A DNA stretch of 64,000 bases from Copromyces sp. CBS 386.78 (lineage: Eukaryota > Ascomycota > Sordariomycetes > Sordariales > Sordariaceae). The DNA lies in NCBI GenBank assembly GCA_030685235.1, contig MU839121.1:275248-339247 (forward strand). Direction: 5' to 3'. The notes under the pieces are model-generated. The model ran no database searches. It was not told the DNA's origin and was given only the letters and a program-made list of their open reading frames with translations. Positions 36,101-47,538 of the stretch are shown piece after piece. The first letter of the stretch is position 1, and every line of letters begins with the position of its first letter. A program made the position numbers and the translations under genes.

Positions 36101-36300
36101 TTAACGGGTGAAAATCTTCATTAGTAAATCCCCTCGGGTATTAATATTAGTATTTACCCCTAATCGAACTTTATAATTTCGTAAAGTCCAAAAATGCACG
36201 TAACCTAAAATAGCCGTACGCGGGCAATTTGCGTAAAATACATAAAATTTCTTATATACCCTACTTTAATACTCGTCGTATTTTTAATTAATTCGACCGA
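33200..36300 (+). pseudogene. Large transposase-like (Tnp2/CACTA-like?) relic
   Basis: The plus strand is readable as one long degraded protein, with stops mainly TAA/TAG. Recognisable stretches include RRIILPDGSIAPLYYKYPL (about 34700-34755), VFLLLYLNFINSFRIF and ITPTNLTEIE, then a block with SIFLIVLGLY and a GRKVRLYVYTLYY stretch (about 34840-35120). Their order resembles fungal proteins annotated as Tnp2-family transposases: a 'PVF...NFID..G.YRN' block followed by an 'FP..LGPHG' block and a 'QQAEN' block. That resemblance is from memory and moderate. No CACTA-type terminal repeats were found. Confidence 0.4.
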
Positions 36301-38208
36301 TTTAGATTCTAACGACCTTTGCGCGCAGGTATTTTACAATTCGTATTTATAAAACGAATTATTCGAATATCGAAAAAGTACTATTTGTAAAGTTAAATTT
36401 CTAGGAAACTATACGACTATTACTCCAAAATACATTCAAATTTACCGACCCCAATCTTACAGCCGAAATTTAAAAATTATACCTCGCATACCCGTACCTA
36501 TTTGGCCGTATATTATTGTACGCTAATTAAAACGACTTAAATAAATCCCTAGTAGCGGAGATCTAATTAGAGTAAGAAATAGAATATAAAGTCGATATTA
36601 ATTAGTCGGCGAACGATATATATATAGACCTTACTACTATTAATAAAATCCCTACAAAGGAAATTAGCCAATATTAATATTTAGCCAACGAAGGGAGACG
36701 CCTACTTATACGTATAAATATTCTCGCTACTACGCCTACATTCTAGAAGCTCATTCGCGAGGCGTACTATTACAATTATAGTAAAGATTAGTATTTCCTA
36801 TTAATATTCGAAATACAATCTATCTTCTAATTTAGGAAGTTTAGGTTTACAAACCAATACGTATCTCTATCTATATAATTCTCTTAGCAATAGGTTATAA
36901 ATATAATAATAGTAATACTTTTGTACAATTTTAGTAATAGTACGGAAATTTAGATAGTAAAATAGTATTCCTAACGACCTTTTTCGACTATAACGAAATT
37001 AAAATAGTATTTAAATTGAATATTTCGGTATTAAATTGAACGGCCGCCATTCTTTTTCAAATAAAAGTTTATTTGAATTTTATATAAATATACGCTATTA
37101 AAATATCGGAAATTATATAAATATATATAATAATCCTCAGTATTTATATTAAAATAATATCGTCTTCTTCCTTCGAACTTCAACTCTATATATTTTAACA
37201 GCGTATAGGAATAGGGATTTTATTTAAGATCAAATAGCTACCGCCAAGACTTATATAGAATATAGGAGATTTTACTAATATTTTAAATTTATATTCGGAT
37301 TTTATTAAATTATAAACTTAATATTTTTTTCTCTCGATTTATATTAACAAGCCTTTTTCTATCTTAATAAATTTACGCTATAGTATTAAAGCGAGTTAAA
37401 AATATATACTATACTTATATAGATTATTAATACCTGCCCGTTTTTTACCAGGGAAAATACACGTTTTACATTCAATCCCGGCCAATTTATCTAATACGAA
37501 CGGTACTATAGAAGCATTAAACTCTTTAATAAAATTAATTATATCTTTATATTAAAACACCTTAGAAACGAATACATCTTTATAATATTAACACCAATTG
37601 AGCGCACACATACCAAATACGCAATCCTCGACTTAGAAATATTATAAAAGAAACCCAACGAAATAATCATTATCAGTATCACCGCCATTTCGCCTATCTA
37701 CTTATACATAATTCTAATCAAAAATATTAGTATTTTGTAAGTAGACTAGAATTTACACCTACTTTAAACATTCCCGAACGCAAATTAATAAAAATATATT
37801 TCTATATATAAAATTACTTCTATACTAACATTTATACAGCAATCTCCCTCCTATCGAAATTTCACTTACAACCGTATAGTATCAAGAATATTATATAAAC
37901 AAACATTAATAAGTCTTTTCTTTACGTACCCGTACAATATTCCTTTTTTAAAGAATTCCGCTAACTTCTATCTCACCCCGTCAAATCTCATCGTCATTTT
38001 ATATCATTATACGGCCACAACATCAAAAAGTATATATAAACTTAGTAAGTCCATCCGTACCTATAAGTATACAACTAGCATACTCCGTCATCGTCCAAAG
38101 AATTTCGCTAATACAAGCCACTTCCTAATAATATCCACCAGAATAATACCCCGGGCCGGCTCTTTAACAGTCCCGTACATATACGTAAATTCCTCTCTAT
38201 CCCTAACG
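36301..38208. other. AT-rich degraded sequence, no gene seen
   Basis: Composition becomes C-rich on the plus strand towards 38200, but no ORF, paired repeat or recognisable motif stands out. Confidence 0.5.
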
Positions 38209-38213
38209 CCTAC

Positions 38214-38502
38214 TAATACCGGAATCCCTAGATTCATAGTATCGTTAGCCATACCCTATATTATAGCTTAGACTAGTCGTGACAGCTCAAATTAGCTAGG
38301 TTGCTATAGAGGCTCTAGTGCTATGCCCAGTTACCAGCGTATAGGGCACCTCGTAGCCCGTGCCCTAGCTCTCTGTATAGTATATCCTTTCGGTGTAGAT
38401 AGCTAGCTAGAATAGCTTCCTCCTCTCCTTTTACATTATCTTTCACAACACTTTCAAATACTATTATCGTATTTATAAAACATTCTTAAATTACCCGTAT
38501 CA
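38214..38502. repeat. Left LTR of the 3.6 kb element
   Basis: Same length as 41554-41842. The copies differ almost exclusively by C/T and G/A, and the left copy carries more T/A at those sites near its right end. Confidence 0.85.
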
Positions 38503-41500
38503 AATAGTAGCTACAACTACAAGATTGCAATAATCCTTACGATTCAAATTATACTATTATTACGACTAACGTCGTTAACTGACTCGATTAACCAAGCGCG
38601 CGACAACTTCGAACACCGCCAGCGAAAGCGACACTGAACTTTCTACTAAACGATTATTCAAATTACTAACTATCTTTATCGGCCGTTGAACTTAGTACGC
38701 GACCGCTCTTCTCTCGAAACGAGCTTAAGTACTTTTGAAATTCTTAACACCTTTCCCTATTAACGGCGAATTTAAATATTCAACGATAATACCCCCTCTC
38801 TATTTTATACTACTTCGTAAAACGGCGAATTTAAATAACCGCTTCCCATTTATTAATACTTCGAAACGAACTTAAATACTCTCGAACCCCTACTCTAATA
38901 CTAACACTAGCACCGGCCTTTTCGCCATTACACTACCTTTCCCCCCGCTAACGCAAATTATTCAAACGTACCAACCGACCGCAAACTAAATTCTCCCTAA
39001 AATAAAAAACTTCTCGACCGCTCCTAACGAACTAAGTTTACCTCTCAATTCACAACTTCAAATAACGAAAATACGGGCGTCGCTATAAATTAAATTATTC
39101 GAATACCCGCTTCTAAACGGTATATCCTAAGCGCTTCCGCTAAATAAATTAAGTAATTTTATTTCAAACTAGCCTACTATAGTTCGCTCTTATTATTGCC
39201 TATATTATTTAAAAGATAAAGAATATCCTTATAAAGCTTTCTTTTAAAATAGCAATAAGCCTAAAAACCTTTACACTTTTTTCCAACTATTATAAATCTT
39301 TTAAAATAAAAGGTAATTCTTCTATATTCGTATTAAAAAATTAGGAATTAGCTATTTTAAAACTATCTGTAATTTATTCCCCCCTATTAACGATATTTAA
39401 AAAGACTCTAAAAATCAAATTATTTAACTTTATTTTATTATTAATAAGAACGAAAAGAAACGCAACGACCCTCGTCTCTAGAAAATACCTTATTTATTTA
39501 AATTAAAAAAAATTAGAAAGAATACCGTAATACTTTCCTTTTAAAAACTATTCTTTCGACTTAAAATTAACCTTATAGATTTCTACCGATAAAATTAAAA
39601 TTCTTTCAACTACGTCCCTATTAACTAATATCGCGACCTTTATTTAACGAATATACTACCGGACAATATTCTTCTTATTCGCGAACCTTCAACTCTTTTT
39701 TATTACCCCCCGGAAAAGGAGCTACCCGCTCTTTCAATTTTAACAATTTAAACTATCTTTTCCGTAGCCCTAAATACTATTAATACTAATAATAATAATA
39801 AATACTTTATCGTCCCCAAAAAGGCAATTCGTACCGCTAAACAGCAAATTCGAACTACTCGCGAAGCATTCAAAACTTTAAACCCCTATATTAAGAAAAC
39901 TAAAACTAATAATAATTTTACGGCCGCGGTTAGGAAGTCAATTTCCTAATTACCCTCTCTTAAAACCATTAAATATATATATTACAAGTATAAAGCGAAT
40001 TTTCGCTCGAAGAACGCCCTCTTTAACCACATATACTCAAATACGTACAAGCCCAACTCAAAAATCCCTAAAAAGAGCTCAAATCTACAATTTTTAATTA
40101 TTATAATTAATAATACCCTAACTAGCTAAATTACTTTTAAGACCCCCAAAGCGCTTCCAACTCCCCCGAATACTCCCAATTCTCATAGCCTACTTACCCC
40201 TATTAAAATTCGGCTTTTACCGGCTCCCGTTACAGAAACGGACTTCAAATTCGTCCCCAAGCCTTTACTACAATTAGATCTCTCTTACCTCAAACTTTAT
40301 AAAAAGCCTCCCATTATTACTAATAAAACTATAATATTATTAGCTTTAAAGCCCGTAGTTTCATCTCTAGCCCGGGAACCGATTATTCCAACTCCCTCTA
40401 ATAGCAACCAAACGGCTACCCCTATTAATACTCAACCTTCAATACCCTACAATTATCATACTTACTATAAAAGCTTTACTTTACAAAACCTCCTCTTTGC
40501 CCACCTCTACGAAAACAACTATTACTACCCTAATAAATACTTAAAATTACTAATTAAAAGCACCAACTAGCATACTAGCAAAATAATGATAAACTTTAAT
40601 ATACTAAAAAATATTATTAATAAGCTTACTACAATTATTTTTATAATTTAACCGCTCTTTAAGGCTCTCTAACACTCTAAATTAATCTATATAATAATAT
40701 TTTTTATCGAATTTCGAACTCTCAACTCCCTACTCTCTTTACAACAACCCCTCTATTACCAAATAACGAAATCGTTATTCCCTTTCTTCGTATACGGGCA
40801 ATTATTACTATAAACTAAACGGTTCTCTTATTAATAATACTAAAATATATTACTAACTTCATACCCTTTATCCCGCTCAATCCTATTACTTCTCCCCTTC
40901 TTTTCTTAGCAACTCAACGGATTTCTTCGGCTCCCTAATAACGTAGCCGGCTTCGCCTTACAATCATAAACGAAGCAATTCTCTTACTACTCCTTAAATC
41001 TCCGTCTAGCCCCGTTACTTTTACTTCTCTTTTTTTAATAACCCGTCGGCTCTCCCCGGAAGCCAAAACTCTTTACGATTCGTACTAACTACCTAAAATA
41101 CCCCTATTACTTACCTTTTTCGCTTTTTCTCATTCTTTCTATTTATCTATAGAACTACCTTTCTCAACGGATTTAGCACTTTCTAAGTGCCTATCTCTAT
41201 TTCAAATACCTCTCTCTCTTTCAAGTATATCTCTCTTCAAATCCTTATCTCTACTTTCTAACTACTATACCCTCGCTCCCTTAGTATAGAATAACCTTCC
41301 TAATTACTATCTAACTTCTCGGACCTCGCCAGACTTCGTCGGACCCCGACTATTTTACTATAGCAATTCGGATATATCCTACTCCGCCCCGGAATATCCC
41401 GAATAGACAGATACTTCGGAAGAGACTTATTCACCTTCGGATATTATTATCCTCGTAGACGGGAAGTTCGGAGGAGACCTGAAACTTATTGGAGGAGATT

Positions 41501-41553
41501 TAATCGTCTAAGACTATTGAGGATAATAACTTTTCTTCTTATAAGCCGGTATT

Positions 41554-41842
41554 TAATACCGGAATCCCTAAATTTATAGTATCGTTGGCTATACCCTATA
41601 TTATAGCTTAAACTAATCGTAACAGCCTAGATTAACTAGGTTACTATAGAGGCTCTAATGCCATACCCAATTGCTAACGCACAAGGCACCTCGTAGCCCG
41701 TGCCCTAGCTCTCTACACGGTATATCCTTTCAGTGCAAATAGCTGGCTAGAACAGCCTCCTCCTCTCCTTTTACATCATCTTTCACAACGCTTTCAAATA
41801 CTATTATTGTATTTGTAAAGCATTCCTAGGTTACCCGTATCA
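41554..41842. repeat. Right LTR of the 3.6 kb element
   Basis: Pairs with 38214-38502. Its last 150 bases are the less mutated version, next to the border of the gene block. Confidence 0.85.
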
Positions 41843-41847
41843 CCTAC

Positions 41848-43222
41848 GTACAAGGACCACGACTAATACTTTATTATTTATAGCGAGCATGTACGGCGAG
41901 CGACATTCCAAAACATATATAAATACTATCGATCGATTAATTGGAGGAGGAGTAGTAGTATAGACATAGTAATACACAATAGTAGTAGTAGTAGTAGAAC
42001 TTAATCATTTTGAAGTCTTTGTCATTTTGGTCGCTTATTGGCGCGCAGTGCGGGTATACACGAGGCGAGCAAGCAACTAAGGGGTGGTAGCACGTACATT
42101 AATTAGTAGTCCGAACGTAGAAAAGGGGTACAGGGGTACAGGGGTATAGGAGCAGGAAATAGGTAGAGGATCGGGGCCGGGGTAGAGCGAAGCGCCGGGG
42201 TAGGGCGCCGGGGTAAGGCGCCAGGGTAGACGGAGTGCCGGGGCGGAGCGGGGTAGGAACCGGGTAGGAGCCGGGCGGGCATAGGGACCGATACTAGATA
42301 CTAAACCGTATAGTTGAAATTTACCAGACCGTCGCGAATACAGACTAGCCGTACTACAAATTACACGCCTAATCCAATTCCAATCCCGTATAGTACATTC
42401 CAATACCTAAACCCCTATAGGTACCGCTATACGGAGCGAGAAGCCTTGTCACTCAATATATCTTCCCACATTAAGAGCAATAAGAAATGCGGGAACTCTT
42501 CCCAGACTAACAAGACTTCCCGCCCCACACTGGGTACCGCTGTGGTACCTTAAATCCCGCCCATTTTCGGCTCAAATATCGATAGGTCCTGACTTTTACT
42601 CGTCGGAACCTGCAGCTGATCTTCTTCACTCAATAGTAGGGTTATTATCGCTTTGTCGCATTCCTTCCCTAGGCAGGAGGTTCCGTTGGAATTTTATCAC
42701 AGCGGACCCGCTGCAGTTGGCTGTTACACTACAGTCTCTCATTCACTCAGTGAGGTACCTGAGGTTGGCGACGACCGGTGGGGTACAAAAGGCGGTTTCT
42801 GGGCCTGTAAGTTATTCCAGGGATTCTTATCCTCGACATAACTTTTTCTACCTAAAAGCCATCGAATCAAACACCATGGCATTACATCCCCATTAACCGT
42901 TTATCATCGTTGCATTCTGGAGTATCATCCGCCCTTCCACCAATCATATTAACACACCATTTCGACCCGCAGGTACAAAGTGAATGTGCCACGTGTGGCG
43001 CGGGGAGCGTGACACGTTTGTTTACAGAGACTAACTCCCAACCTCCCTCCGTCTTATTTTACCTCTCTCCACGCCGAGCCACGTAGCATTCTGGCGCACA
43101 ATGGTTGGTTATCGTGAATTGTTACCTGTTGTGTGTGGATATCGCACTGAGGCTCATCCTTTCCCGACGTTCAGTCGCTACATACTAAATCTATCATCTC
43201 CCTTCAGCTTCATCACGCCGCC
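41848..43222. other. Border of the gene block and 5' flank of the DUF7924-type gene
   Basis: Composition changes from AT-rich to balanced between about 42000 and 42500. It contains a GGGGTA/GCCGGGGTAG-type repeat patch (about 42120-42260) and a TAG trinucleotide run (about 41955-41998). A CCAAT motif lies at 42940-42944, about 280 bases before the start codon. ORFs here have no recognisable domain. Confidence 0.55.
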
Positions 43223-44759
43223 ATGGCCCAAACTCGAGCCCAACTTCGAGCCCAGGAAGACGCCAACAGGAGGCGTAACTCAGACGATCAGGGTATGTTT
43301 TGCGAAGCGCCAACAAAGGCATGGCTAACCAAGAACAGACCAAGATAGTCCACCACGCAAGCGCCAGCGCCGGACAACACATCCTACGCCGTCCAAGAAA
43401 GCCCAAGGCAAAGACCGGAAGCGAGCCATCGAAGACGCAACACATGCTACGCCCTCTTCGAAACGACGAAAAACATCGATACCGTCTGCTGAGGATACGT
43501 TCGCCGAGGCAACAGGCCACAGAGACCCAAACCATCCAATCAGTTTCTGGGCAAGAGAAGGAGTCTGGCCACGCCATCTTCTCGAATTCGACATGAACGA
43601 CATGTACGAAGCCGACCTCGCACGAAGGCGGTCCTTCCCCTCATTTGGACGTAAGCGATCGAACTCGGCGCTATCCACGCCGACGCCTCTGACGACGCCG
43701 AGCGAGGTGAAGGCTGCACAATACCGAGACCCGCGCTATAAGCCACTGCTCAAAACAATGGGTGTTTTCATGGATGCCGAGTCCGATCATGGGATCACGG
43801 TTGAGAGTAAAACCTGTTACATGGCGTTGCTCACTTCCGAACAAACGATTCCAACCGACTCGCTATTTCGAGACGACTTGTTCGAGAAAACATGCCGAAA
43901 CGTGGCGGATAGGAATGAGGCAAGAGTGGTGCGGGATATTTCGCCCTTGCTCGTCCCCCCGGCCGAAGTTCTCGCTACATACGGCTCCGCCGGCCTCGAG
44001 TGTCTGGTCGAGAGTATCAATGAGCCATGGAGCAGTTCGATCCCCCTAACTGGAATCCCTCGTCCGCAGCCAGACTATTCGGTTGGGTTCCGGCAAGAAG
44101 CCTTTACCAACGACCAACTTAGCAAGTTGAAGCTGTTTGTTGGCGACCCCCTCGTCGGCGACCAATCCTTCTTTATGGCTACAAAATACATGTACTTCCC
44201 CTTCCTCACCTGTGAGGCAAAGTGCGGGCTTAGATCATCTGACTTGGATGTTGCGGACTGCCAGAACGCCCACAGCATGGCTCTCGCGGTACGAGGAATC
44301 GTCAAGCTCTTCCGTAATGTAGGGCGGGAGAAGGAGGTCCACCGACAGATCCTTTCCTTCTCGGTCTCACACGACCATGACTTTGTACGAATCTACGGCT
44401 ACTATCCGGTCGTCATCGATAAACAAAACACCAAGTATTACCGCCATCCCATCTATAAATTCAGCTTCACGACCATGGATGGCAAGGAGAAGTGGACGGC
44501 ATACCGCTTTGTCAAGAACATTTACGACAAATGGATGCCAAACCACTTCAAGAGCATCTGCTCGGCCATCGACCAGTTGCCCGACCTGGACCTTGACGTC
44601 CAACCACTTTCCTCCAAGTCGAACGGCTTGTCCCAGGACCTGGGAATTCAAGTGGAATTGTCCGAGGCCGACTCCGAGTCGCTTGTACGTGTACGCATGG
44701 ATAAGGACACGATGCCGGCGCCTACTAGAACTAAGAGGAGGAAGGAAGCGTCCGGCTAA
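43223..44759 (+). CDS. DUF7924-type fungal protein, possible PD-(D/E)XK nuclease fold
   Basis: Two exons, 43223-43292 and 43339-44759, encode 496 residues. The intron has a GTATGT donor, a GGCTAAC branch site and an ACAG acceptor, and joins the frames exactly. The N-terminal 110 residues are basic and low-complexity with nuclear-localisation-like clusters (RKRQRR at 30-35, KRRK at 65-68). They are followed by ISFWAREGVWP, a block typical of this large fungal family. The folded core runs from about 200 to 450. It contains PQPDYSVGF (Asp 269) and, about 50 residues on, LTCEAKCG (Glu 316, Lys 318). That spacing resembles the D...ExK active site of PD-(D/E)XK nuclease folds; this is inference, not shown activity. 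The C terminus is again basic (TRTKRRK). Function is unknown. The gene stands alone on its strand in this block. Confidence 0.8.
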
Positions 44760-46630
44760 GAAAGTGTAGGGTCCGATGGTCATGGTTAAGCTAATCCGGA
44801 ATCCTGTCTGCCTTGTTCTTCTTTCTTCCTTGTGTGAGCATCAACCGGATCGACGACGGTTTCACAAACCCCTTTTCACGCCATCTATCAATGGCCTCAT
44901 TACCTTACCTTGACGACTTGGGGGGTTCGGGAGAGAATCTCGCGGTGCACCGCCAGAGGAACGGAAGGGTACAAGAGTAGGTATCCTCAAACCCTTGCTC
45001 GACCTGGTCACAGGACCACCAGAAGATCGTTTTTTCGTGGTCGCCTCTGAAACCTTCATTTTTGGTTGATGCCGAGCGCCGCGCATCAACCCAGATCCTT
45101 GACTTTCTCTTCATTCATTCCGCAAACGCCCGCCATTGCAAAACAATATATGTAGGGCCGTCCGTCCGGCAAAGTGGAAGCTCCTCCATTGATTGATTGC
45201 CTGTGTAGCGCTCATGCATGCATTCCATTGTGTCTCGTCCACCTTTTCAAAGTCCGCGAAAGGAACATGAATAGCTCACGCCTCTCATGTTTGTTTATGG
45301 TGGATCTTTTCCCTGGTTATCTCATCTCCGTTTGTAGATCCAGTACTGTTTGGTACAACCAGGCCGTCTGTCATAGTCATATGAGGCTCCTCGGCGGGTG
45401 TCTACGTTACACCCTTCTTCTTCTTCTTCCAGTAGTAACTGAGCATCCATCATGATGGATCGTGTGGTTCATATCTGCAGGTGGTGAAGCAGTTGCAGAT
45501 GTGACGCAGCGGAGAGTAGTACCGATGAGGAGGGGTCGTCGAACTTCAGGTTGCCGGGGGGCAAGCAAGACCGAGGATTCGAGTTTCGTGGGGGAAGGTG
45601 GAGAAGGTTGATAGTAGGGACCGAGAGGTAGAAGAAACTTCCTTCATCAGAAGTGCCCGCTTCCTGCGTTTCCTCCTTCGGCCGCCCGTTGCTAATACTG
45701 CCGCTATACTGCCGCTGTACCTTGATGTGAGAAGAGTCACGGTACGGTGTCGAAGAGCTGTGGAAAAGAGCGAGAGTACGTTAAATGGGACTTGGACTCG
45801 GGCAGGCAGGCAGGTTCTACCGTCGGGACTCAGACCTGTGCTTCGCAGCGGGAGGTCAGGCTTTGTTTCAGTTGCAACTTGCAACGACGATACCCACAGT
45901 TTCATCACCCAGCCAGCCAGCCAGCCAGCCAAAGGAACAACTGAAGTCGAGCAGCGGCGGTTTGTAGAGTTGACGACTGGAGCCTATCCAATCTCCAATC
46001 TCCAATCTTTCCTTTCCTGAGCCACTGAATGGCTGGCCGTGTTTGCTTGTGATGATTCATTCATTCATTCGTAGGATGGAATGGAAGGGCAAAGGAGGAG
46101 CATCAATCAGTATCCCCCGCCCCTTTATAAGTAACGGATTGTTCACCCACCCCGACCGACGACTGTTATAGGTTCCTGTAATAACCCAAATGTTGCCCTT
46201 GGGCACAGTGGTGTTTTGTTTAGGGGGCCACGACGGATATTGCATTGCGTACAAGGGCAACCATTCCGAAAAAGACTAACAGACAGAGACAGACAGCAGA
46301 CAGACAGCAGAGTCGACTGGGCGCATGATGTGATTGCCTTTATTGGAGTGTCGTGAGGGGGGGCGGCCAGGAGGATGAAGCAAGATCAAACCAGCAGATA
46401 ATCGGCACCGTTTGTACTGGGCTCCTGAGTCCTCCTGGGTGGTGTTGGACTGACTTGACTGTACGGAGGATGTGATGACGTGAGGCGACGATATCCGTAG
46501 TAAGAGAATTGATTGATTGAAGAGAGTAAAAGTTAGTTACCTATAAGGGTAGCATTCTATATATAAATCATAAGTACCCACTTCAATGAACGTATAAATC
46601 AAGTCAAGTGAAGAGTCGAACGGTGATCGC

Positions 46631-46670
46631 TTTTATTACTGCGTATTACTGCGTATTACTGCGTATTACT
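46631..46670. repeat. Decamer repeat GCGTATTACT, about four copies
   Basis: Three exact GCGTATTACT copies follow a partial first one. Non-coding. Confidence 0.85.
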
Positions 46671-46866
46671 GAATATGGTGGGTGGGTGGTGTTTCCACTT
46701 GTAACGTAGGGAAATAGGAGTGGTCAAGTAAAATCGGTGTGATATCAAAAGTAAAAAACCTGGAAAGACGGGAACAGGAAAGGAAGAACGACAATGAAGT
46801 CGCCCGTACAAACCTGAAATGAGTGTGGTGCTATGGAAGGTTATGTTGATATGTTGCCTTGAGCAA

Positions 46867-46970
46867 CAGAAGAAGGCTGAGCGAGAGACTAAGAAGGCTG
46901 AGCGAGAAAAGAAGGCTGAGCGAGAAAAGAAGGCTGAGCGAGAAAAGACTGAGAAAAGAAGGCTGAGCGA
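46867..46970. repeat. Minisatellite with unit AAGAAGGCTGAGCGA
   Basis: Five copies of the 15 bp core with spacers of 3-10 bases. It lies in the intergenic region and is not part of an ORF. Confidence 0.85.
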
Positions 46971-47538
46971 CTGAGGAGCAAGGACATTTGTTCACTACCT
47001 ACGTTCCTTCCTCATTTATTTCCCCCCCTCATCCATTTTTTTTAATGTTTTTTTTTATTTTTTTTATTCTTATTTTTCGCGATAATTGTCCGTTGCCGCT
47101 TGCCGGTAGTTTGAGCAGGGCATGGAGGCGGGAACAAAGTGATACTTATTAGTGCATTCATTCAGTTCCATCACGAGAAAATGGTGCTTGCACGAAACAA
47201 CTGAAGGGACGTGACTACCTTACATATCACCATCACTAAATTGCTGGATGGATGGAGCACCCAGACAGACGGACAGGCGGACAGACGTGTTCGTTAGTAG
47301 AGGTAAAAATTCACACCAAAGTAAGTCTACTTACTTGGTGCCAAACCATCCATCCGTGGACTCATTAATTCATATACTAAACTACTTCTTACTTTTTTAC
47401 TTTTACCAAAACCCTGCCTGCTCTGCTTCCGCCTTCCGTCTATAGTATACCATACCGCCTCTAACGAACCCTCCTCCCCCGGCCATTTCAGTCAATCAGC
47501 CCCCTTCGCTTCGCATCCGTCCTGTCCTGTCCTGTTAA

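Larger units (their letters stand above)
38214..41842. mobile_element. 3.6 kb LTR element, probably non-autonomous
   Basis: Two direct repeats of exactly 289 bp (38214-38502 and 41554-41842) are flanked by the perfect 5 bp duplication CCTAC (38209-38213 and 41843-41847). The ends read TAATACCGG...CCCGTATCA, a RIP-altered TG...CA. Only about 3.05 kb lies between the LTRs, too short for gag plus a full pol. The plus-strand interior has readable segments (about 39830-40080 and 40130-40570). One resembles a degraded Cys/His-type motif (YYKYKANFRSKNALFNHIYSN, with the expected Cys as Tyr) followed by a Pro/Thr-rich region. No reverse transcriptase was seen. Confidence 0.85.
44760..47538. other. 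Intergenic region with short tandem repeats
   Basis: 2.8 kb between the 3' ends of two converging genes. It contains no ORF with a recognisable domain. A minus-strand ORF at 44862-45089 (75 codons, Ser/Arg/Pro-rich) is the most protein-like but unsupported. T-rich tracts at 47035-47080 may mark transcript ends. Confidence 0.55.

Noticed and set aside
44862..45114. Possible small minus-strand gene (69-75 codons) with a GTAAGG-like donor after it
   Set aside because: No recognisable domain, no continuation exon found, and two overlapping frames are equally open.
45546..46020. Overlapping ORFs of 128 and 140 codons on opposite strands
   Set aside because: No domain, biased by CAGC repeats, and neither has a supported start context or partner exon.
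46189..46263. Inverted pair TTGCCCTTG / CAAGGGCAA, a possible tiny MITE
   Set aside because: Only about 11 bp matches, with no target duplication; chance is likely in 64 kb.
46867..46970. Regular repeats that might be mistaken for a CRISPR array
   Set aside because: Units are contiguous or separated by 3-10 bases with no unique spacers, and the genome is eukaryotic.
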